From NCBI GenBank assembly GCA_021781495.1, contig JAJXWS010000015.1, forward strand, positions 1 to 49,757: a stretch of 49,757 bases of DNA, written 5' to 3'. This DNA comes from Acidobacteriota bacterium (GTDB taxonomy: Bacteria; Acidobacteriota; Terriglobia; Terriglobales; Acidobacteriaceae). The position numbers and the translations under genes are program-made. Below the pieces are notes generated by a model. The model saw only the letters and a program-made list of their open reading frames with translations, had not been told where the DNA came from and did no database searches. Shown here in pieces: positions 45,378 through 49,757 of this stretch; position 1 is the stretch's first letter, and each line of letters starts with the position of its first letter.

Positions 45378-46583
45378 CTAGTCTTTCAGCATCACACGCT
45401 TCGCATTCATCTGGGCCTTGATGACTAACTCTGCTGCGAGCAGGCACTCTTCCTGATCCTGAGCCGTGTGCGTGCGATTCACAACATCCGCCACGAACTC
45501 CGGCCCAAAGGGCAGCGGCATCTGATTGCAATCGATGTACCGCGCAGACTTGCTGTCCACCAGAAACAGATTATTGCCCTGCCGGCTTACCGCGACATTG
45601 GTATATTTGCGAATTTCGATGTATCCATCGGTTCCAAGGATGAACAGCCGTCCATCTCCCCACGTGCCAAGGCCGTCCGGCGTGAACCAATCAAGCCGCA
45701 CGTAGCCGAGTCCACGGTCGCCGCGCAGCACCATGTCTCCGAAGTCCTGAAACTGCGGATGATCCGGGTGGCGTATGTTGGCGATCTGCGACTCCACCAC
45801 TTCAGCCTGCTTCGAGCCCGTGTAGTACAGGAACTGGTCCACCTGATGCGATCCGATATCGCAGAGGATTCCGCCGTACTGCTCCGGATTCCAGAACCAG
45901 TCCGGGCGTCCCGAACCACCGCCTGCATCTCCTTTTCTCTGCACAACCTGGTGCGGAGCGATATTGATGGTCTGTATGACTTTGCCGATTGCGCCCTGTT
46001 GGATCAGATTTCCCGCATACACCGCGGCCCTTACCTCAAGCCGTTCACTATAGAGGATGGCGTAGATGCGCTTTGTCTCTGCAATCGTTTTGCGCACCTC
46101 GGCCAGTTGCTCGAGCGTGGTGATGCCCGGCTTGTCAGAGAGAAAATCTTTTCCGAGCTTCATGGCGCGGATTCCCAACGGAGCGCGCTCGTTGGCAATC
46201 TGCGAACTCAGCACCAACTGTACCGAAGGATCGTGCAAGATCTCTTCCTGCGTCTTGACAATCCTGACGTCAGGAAAGCGCTTGGTAAAAGCAGCCAGCT
46301 TGTCCGGCTCGCCGCCCCAGGCCGAAACCAGTTCACCGCCTCCGCGCTGGATGGCGCCTACCATGCCGTAAATATGGTCATGGCTCATGCCGCAAACGGC
46401 AAACTTGATGTGATACCGCGGCTTCTCTTCTGCTTGCTGGGGCACTACCGCATCATGGATGACACTTCCCTCCCCATCGCCAAATGCTGCTGCATCTCCA
46501 GGCAATCCCGCCATCATGGCAATGGAGCCCATCATTCCCGCATGCTTTAAAAAATCCCGACGTCCAGTAAAAAGAGTGCTCAT
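45378..46583 (-). CDS. Tat-exported Gfo/Idh/MocA-family oxidoreductase
   Basis: 401 residues. A twin-arginine signal (TGRRDFLKHAGMMGSIAMMAG) precedes an NAD(P)-binding Rossmann domain (about residues 58-180; KFAVCGMSHDHIYGMVGAI) and a C-terminal substrate domain with GSGRPDWFWNPEQYGGILCDIGSHQVDQF. The usual catalytic lysine region (EKP) appears as SDKPG. These proteins oxidise, reduce or rearrange sugars; export by Tat with a bound cofactor is a feature seen in Bacteroidetes and Acidobacteria. The ATG has a GGAGGAAG site. The context suggests action on a pectin-derived sugar. Confidence 0.88.
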   Translation of the reverse strand: MSTLFTGRRDFLKHAGMMGSIAMMAGLPGDAAAFGDGEGSVIHDAVVPQQAEEKPRYHIKFAVCGMSHDHIYGMVGAIQRGGGELVSAWGGEPDKLAAFTKRFPDVRIVKTQEEILHDPSVQLVLSSQIANERAPLGIRAMKLGKDFLSDKPGITTLEQLAEVRKTIAETKRIYAILYSERLEVRAAVYAGNLIQQGAIGKVIQTINIAPHQVVQRKGDAGGGSGRPDWFWNPEQYGGILCDIGSHQVDQFLYYTGSKQAEVVESQIANIRHPDHPQFQDFGDMVLRGDRGLGYVRLDWFTPDGLGTWGDGRLFILGTDGYIEIRKYTNVAVSRQGNNLFLVDSKSARYIDCNQMPLPFGPEFVADVVNRTHTAQDQEECLLAAELVIKAQMNAKRVMLKD

Positions 46584-46750
46584 TCTTCCTCCGCAAAACC
46601 TGTCAATGGCAAATCATAAACAGACGGAGCCTGACGCATGAAATTGCCTTGGAGACAACGCTCATTTCTGGTTTCAATCTGTCTGCGATTTGCCGGTTCA
46701 AAACGTATGGAACAGACGTCGCGAATCTAGTTCCTCGGCATAAGGATTGT

Positions 46751-46773
46751 CAAGAAACCCGCTCCAGGAGCGG
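46751..46773 (-). terminator. Candidate terminator of the TonB-receptor gene
   Basis: On the minus strand, CCGCTCC-T-GGAGCGG is followed by GTTTCTTG, about 55 bp after the receptor stop codon. The loop is tight and the T-run short, so it is only moderately convincing. Confidence 0.4.
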
Positions 46774-46827
46774 TGTTTACGCACACTCTGTGCTTCTCTT
46801 CACTGATGCCAAGAGCCTCTCGATGCC

Positions 46828-47189
46828 TCACCAGAGAAATTTGGCAGCCATCTGCAGCTGACGTGCCGGACCCGCCGTAGTGATGTGGCCAAAGTTGGAG
46901 TCTGTCATGACTGTGTTCGGATTTTGAAATTGTGCATGATTCAGGGCATTGAACGCTTCAAAACGCAATTCAAGACTTGCCGTCTCGCGGAGAGGTATCA
47001 CCTTGCCCAATCCAATATCCCAGTTGTTTACGCCGGGTCCGGTCAGGATATTTGCACCAGCATTCCCAAAGAAATTGGGAGCTGGCGCAACAAAGCAAGA
47101 GGTATCGATCCAATACTGACCATTTGTTCGCACATTGCGATTGCGAAGCGAGTCCCGGCCATTGCAGATTCTGTCAGGACGAAAGTAGG
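46828..47189 (-). pseudogene. 3' end of an Oar-like TonB-dependent receptor, interrupted by IS66
   Basis: The open frame encodes the last ~120 residues of a TonB-dependent outer-membrane receptor of the Oar/carboxypeptidase-regulatory-like type common in Acidobacteriota. YWIDTSCFVAP, GNAGANILTGPGVNNWDIGL, LELRFEAFNALNHAQFQNPN and a terminal aromatic residue (FLW) are characteristic of the last beta-strands. The frame runs upstream as PYFRPDRICNGRDSLRN without a start codon and meets the IS66 inverted repeat at 47190. A later GTG (47133) could be mistaken for a start. The 5' part of the gene should lie beyond the right edge of the window. Confidence 0.82.
47182..47189. repeat. Left copy of the probable IS66 target-site duplication
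   Basis: AAAGTAGG is the 8 bp directly outside the left inverted repeat; IS66 elements usually duplicate 8 bp. Only three bases (AAA, 49755-49757) of the right flank are inside the window, and they match. Confidence 0.55.
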
Positions 47190-47234
47190 GTAAGCGTCCG
47201 AAGGTCCCATGTTGACGAGCTCGATTGATTCTTA

Positions 47235-47269
47235 AATAGGTGTCCGCTTAATTTAGGTGGACACCTATT
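47235..47269. repeat. Hairpin inside the IS66 left end
   Basis: An 11-bp inverted repeat (47235-47245 with 47259-47269) with a 13-nt AT-rich loop lies between the tnpC stop and the inverted repeat. It could fold to stop transcripts at the element border. Confidence 0.5.
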
Positions 47270-47275
47270 CGGGTC

Positions 47276-48877
47276 TTAGGCCGCTTCTGCAGGTTCTGAG
47301 TTGATCATGGCAGGCAGGTTCCAGGGCAGCAGTTCACCGATGCGGTTGATCGGGTGCTCCGCTATGCGCGCCAGGACGGTGCGCAGGTAGAACGCAGGAT
47401 CGATGCCGTTCAGCTTGGCGCTGCCGATCAGGCTGTAGAACGAGGCTGCACGCACACCGCCGGAATCGGCGCCGAAGAAGAGGTAATTCTTCCTTCCGAT
47501 CGAGACCGCACGCAGTGCTCTCTCGGCCGCGCTATTATCGATCTCCAGCAGACCGTCATCTACGTAGCGCGTGAGAGCACGCCAGTGCGAAAGAGCATAG
47601 GCGATTGCACCGGCAGTGTCGCTCTTGCGCGACAACGACTGCCGCACCTTCTCCATCCATCGGCGGAAGTCCTCGAGGAGCGGTCTGGCCTGGTCATGGC
47701 GAACAGAGCGGCGAAGGTCGGGTGGCTTACCTCGAACCTGCTCCTCGATTGCGTAAAGGGCACCGATACGGTTGAGCGCTTCGGTGGTGATAGGCGATCG
47801 ATGCGTCACGTGGATGTCGTGGAACTTGCGTCTCGCGTGCGCCCAGCACGACACTTCGTAGATCCGGCCACCTTCATACAAGTGCCGCAGGCCGCTGTAG
47901 GCGTCTGCTTGCAAAGCGCCGGAGTAGTTCTTCAGATGCAGCCGGGGATGTTCGCCCTTGCGGTCTTCCGAGTAGGCGAACCAGACCGCGGGGGCTGTGG
48001 TCTGTGCAGCAGGCCGATCCTCGCGGACGTAAGTCCAGAGGCGGCCAGTCTTCGTCTTGCCGTTGCCAGACGCAAGCACGGGAACCGGCGTGTCATCGGC
48101 GTGGATCTTCGATGCGGCCAGGACATGCTTGCTGATCTCATCCACCAGCGGAGCGACCAGTTCACTGGCTGCACCTATCCAACCGGCCAGGGTCGAGCGA
48201 TCCAGATCGATGCCTTCTCGTGCGAAGATCTCAGACTGACGATAGAGGGGCTGGTGGTCGCCGAACTTGGAAACCAGCACATGCGCCAGCAGGTCAGGAC
48301 CAGGCAAGCCATACGCAATCGGCCGTGAAGGCGCAGGAGCTTCGACGACGCGATCGCAGGCAGAGCACGCGAACTTGGGCCTGACATGACGAATGACCTT
48401 GAACGTGGCCGGGATGCGCTCCAGTTGCTCGGAAACATCTTCTCCGAACTGATGAAGTTCACCGCCACAGCACGGGCATGAGTCGTGCTCGGGCATGTGC
48501 GTGATTACTTCGCGTGGAAGATCTTCTGGAAGAGACTTGCGCCTTGGACGCGATCCCCCTGGCTTCGGATCGGACTTGGGTGGCCCCTGCTGTTCAGCTT
48601 CAGCAGTGTCTTCGGCCGCCTGATCCGCGGCTTGAGTCGTCTCCAGTTCTTCAAGGCGAAGTTCCAACTGCTCAAGCTCTCTGGTGAGCTTTTCGCTCTT
48701 GCGCCCGAAGATCATCCGCCGATACTTCTCAATGACGAGCTTCAGATGCTCAATCTCTTGCGAACTCGATCGCAGCTGCTTGTGCTGCGCGACGGACTCG
48801 TTATGCTTCGCGATCAACAGCGCCTTCAGCGCCTCGGGGTCAAGCCCATTAAGATCAGGCAGGGGAGCGGGAAGCAT
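47276..48877 (-). CDS. tnpC: IS66 transposase TnpC
   Basis: Main DDE transposase of the element, about 533 residues. An N-terminal coiled coil (about 25-85; SQEIEHLKLVIEKYRRMIFG with RKSEKL) is followed by a zinc-finger region (HDSCPCCGGELHQFG and FACSACDR) and the catalytic domain, with IHADDTPVPVLA (first aspartate), LQADAYSGLRHLYE (second) and DNSAAERALRAVSIGRKNYLFFG (final acidic residue), then the IS66 C-terminal domain. The ATG at 48877 is used; an in-frame GTG at 48916 would add 13 residues and neither has a clear ribosome site. Confidence 0.93.
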   Translation of the reverse strand: MLPAPLPDLNGLDPEALKALLIAKHNESVAQHKQLRSSSQEIEHLKLVIEKYRRMIFGRKSEKLTRELEQLELRLEELETTQAADQAAEDTAEAEQQGPPKSDPKPGGSRPRRKSLPEDLPREVITHMPEHDSCPCCGGELHQFGEDVSEQLERIPATFKVIRHVRPKFACSACDRVVEAPAPSRPIAYGLPGPDLLAHVLVSKFGDHQPLYRQSEIFAREGIDLDRSTLAGWIGAASELVAPLVDEISKHVLAASKIHADDTPVPVLASGNGKTKTGRLWTYVREDRPAAQTTAPAVWFAYSEDRKGEHPRLHLKNYSGALQADAYSGLRHLYEGGRIYEVSCWAHARRKFHDIHVTHRSPITTEALNRIGALYAIEEQVRGKPPDLRRSVRHDQARPLLEDFRRWMEKVRQSLSRKSDTAGAIAYALSHWRALTRYVDDGLLEIDNSAAERALRAVSIGRKNYLFFGADSGGVRAASFYSLIGSAKLNGIDPAFYLRTVLARIAEHPINRIGELLPWNLPAMINSEPAEAA

Positions 48878-48953
48878 GGCACAAGTATGCCATCGATCTA
48901 ATGCGAATGCATCCACAAAACCAGCATGAACACAGGGGAATCTTCGTGATCAA

Positions 48954-49301
48954 TCACACCGCTATCTCAGGCGTCCATGTTCTCTGCGGCCTGCGCCAAT
49001 CGATGCCCTCCAGCAGCATCGAAAGCTGGGCACGCGACAGGCATACAGTGCCTTCCGTTGCCTGCGGCCAAACGAAGCGCCCCTTCTCCAGGCGCTTCGC
49101 GAACAGACAAAGTCCGTCGCCATCAAACCAAAGGCACTTTACAATGTCACCTCTGCGCCCGCGGAACAAAAACACATGGCCGGAGAACGGCTGCTGTTGC
49201 AACACCGTCTGAACCTGTGCACTGAGCCCATCAAAGCCTCGACGCATGTCGGTGATCCCAGCTGCCAGCCAGATCTTCGTTCCTGCGGGAAGATGGATCA
49301 C
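48954..49301 (-). CDS. tnpB: IS66 accessory protein TnpB (Orf2)
   Basis: 115 residues, the usual length. Family signature segments are KIWLAAGITDMRRGFDGLSA, FSGHVFLFRGRRGDIVKCLW and the C-terminal LLEGIDWRRPQRTW. Required with TnpA and TnpC for transposition in characterised IS66 elements. Its ATG overlaps the tnpA stop by 4 bp. Confidence 0.95.
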   Translation of the reverse strand: MIHLPAGTKIWLAAGITDMRRGFDGLSAQVQTVLQQQPFSGHVFLFRGRRGDIVKCLWFDGDGLCLFAKRLEKGRFVWPQATEGTVCLSRAQLSMLLEGIDWRRPQRTWTPEIAV

Positions 49302-49696
49302 TTGCGCAAACTCTCCAGGACACAGCGCAACAGGATCGCATCGGCACCGCTCTCAACGCTGATGTTGGCCCTGCCGACAATCTCAATGTGAATGGCACCA
49401 CCACTCTGCGCCTGCTGAGCATCCGCTTCCTCGGTCGGCTCCGGCGCTACCTCGACGTCTGCGGAGATCGTCACCGGCAGCAATGCCGTTGCTCTGCTTG
49501 CGCCGTCGACCAGCTGGCCTCTCTCCAACAGCCGACGCCACTTGAACACCTGGTTCGAGTTCACACCATGTGCGCGAGCGACCTCGGCAACACTGGCGCC
49601 CGGCTCCAGCGTCAAACGCACAATCTGAAGCTTCTCCGACGCTGGCCTGCGCCTTCTCCCGCGTCGCGCTGCGTTCTCATCCTCTGCATCAGTCAT
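49298..49696 (-). CDS. tnpA: IS66 accessory protein TnpA (Orf1), HTH
   Basis: 132 residues. A helix-turn-helix of transposase_8 type occupies about residues 20-65 (SEKLQIVRLTLEPGASVAEV and ARAHGVNSNQVFKWRRLLE); the rest is a less conserved acidic tail. It is the first gene inside the right end of the element, about 60 bp from the inverted repeat. Confidence 0.93.
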   Translation of the reverse strand: MTDAEDENAARRGRRRRPASEKLQIVRLTLEPGASVAEVARAHGVNSNQVFKWRRLLERGQLVDGASRATALLPVTISADVEVAPEPTEEADAQQAQSGGAIHIEIVGRANISVESGADAILLRCVLESLRK

Positions 49697-49729
49697 GCAG
49701 ACATGCTCATCCGCAAAACCAATCCCCCG

Positions 49730-49754
49730 CCAGATGGGAACTCCGGACGCTTAC
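49730..49754. repeat. IS66 right terminal inverted repeat
   Basis: The inward complement begins GTAAGCGTCCGGAGTTCCCA. It pairs with the left repeat at 47190-47214. The element ends at 49754, three bases before the window edge. Confidence 0.88.
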
Positions 49755-49757
49755 AAA

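Larger units (their letters stand above)
47190..49754 (-). mobile_element. Complete IS66-family insertion sequence, 2565 bp
   Basis: Terminal inverted repeats start at 47190 (GTAAGCGTCCGAAGGTCCCAT) and, reading inwards on the other strand, at 49754 (GTAAGCGTCCGGAGTTCCCAT), matching at 19 of the first 21 positions. The GTAAGCG ends are typical of IS66. Inside are the three standard genes tnpA, tnpB and tnpC in order on the minus strand, all intact, so the element is probably active or recent. It sits within a TonB-receptor gene. Confidence 0.92.

Noticed and set aside
46828..47133. A complete small secreted protein of 101 residues
   Set aside because: The GTG start is internal to a longer open frame and the sequence matches the end of a TonB receptor, not a free-standing protein.

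Overview
The window looks like chromosome from an Acidobacteriota member, most likely Terriglobia/Acidobacteriaceae. It is GC-rich with strong C/G-ending codons. It has a Bacillus-type sdhCAB operon, a NADH-dehydrogenase operon with two NuoM genes, many exported carbohydrate enzymes, and an Oar-like TonB-receptor tail of the kind these bacteria carry in large numbers. The assignment is an inference from gene content and protein style; no 16S or other marker is present.

Layout. 1-5.6 kb: a terminator from a gene outside the window, a RhaT-type sugar/proton symporter (-), an RdgB/HAM1 nucleotide-pool pyrophosphatase (+) and the succinate dehydrogenase operon sdhC-sdhA-sdhB (+), ending in a strong terminator. 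5.6-6.25 kb: a gene-free stretch with a cluster of hairpin-forming repeats. 6.25-18.4 kb: a tightly packed minus-strand respiratory complex I operon, nuoA-B-C-D-I-H-J-K-L-M-M-N, with no nuoE, nuoF or nuoG. 18.9-21.9 kb: a divergent five-haem cytochrome with a TPR tail, then a two-CBS-domain protein. 22-29.5 kb: a candidate PD-(D/E)XK nuclease (-), a small cytochrome c (+), then a minus-strand series of PfkB kinase, exported TPR/FG-GAP/ASPIC protein, GntR-LacI chimeric regulator and nicotinate phosphoribosyltransferase. 29.6-34.4 kb: a methyltransferase (-), branched-chain aminotransferase, PafA-like phosphatase/phosphodiesterase and class 1B dihydroorotate dehydrogenase (+).

34.4-46.6 kb is a pectin/rhamnogalacturonan-type locus. 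It holds two GH28 polygalacturonase-like enzymes, a GH106 alpha-L-rhamnosidase and a second GH106-like glycosidase, L-rhamnose mutarotase, and exported VOC, cupin and Gfo/Idh/MocA proteins. Its base composition is visibly less GC-biased than the nuo region. The natural reading is that exported enzymes trim rhamnose- and galacturonate-containing polymers, a TonB receptor imports the products, and RhaM (perhaps with the distant RhaT) handles free rhamnose.

46.8-49.757 kb: the 3' end of that TonB receptor gene is followed directly by a complete IS66 element (tnpA, tnpB, tnpC, matched terminal inverted repeats). The element ends three bases before the window edge. Those three bases agree with the start of the 8-bp left flank, so the receptor appears to be interrupted by the transposon, with its 5' part just outside the window. 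No tRNA, rRNA or CRISPR array was seen.
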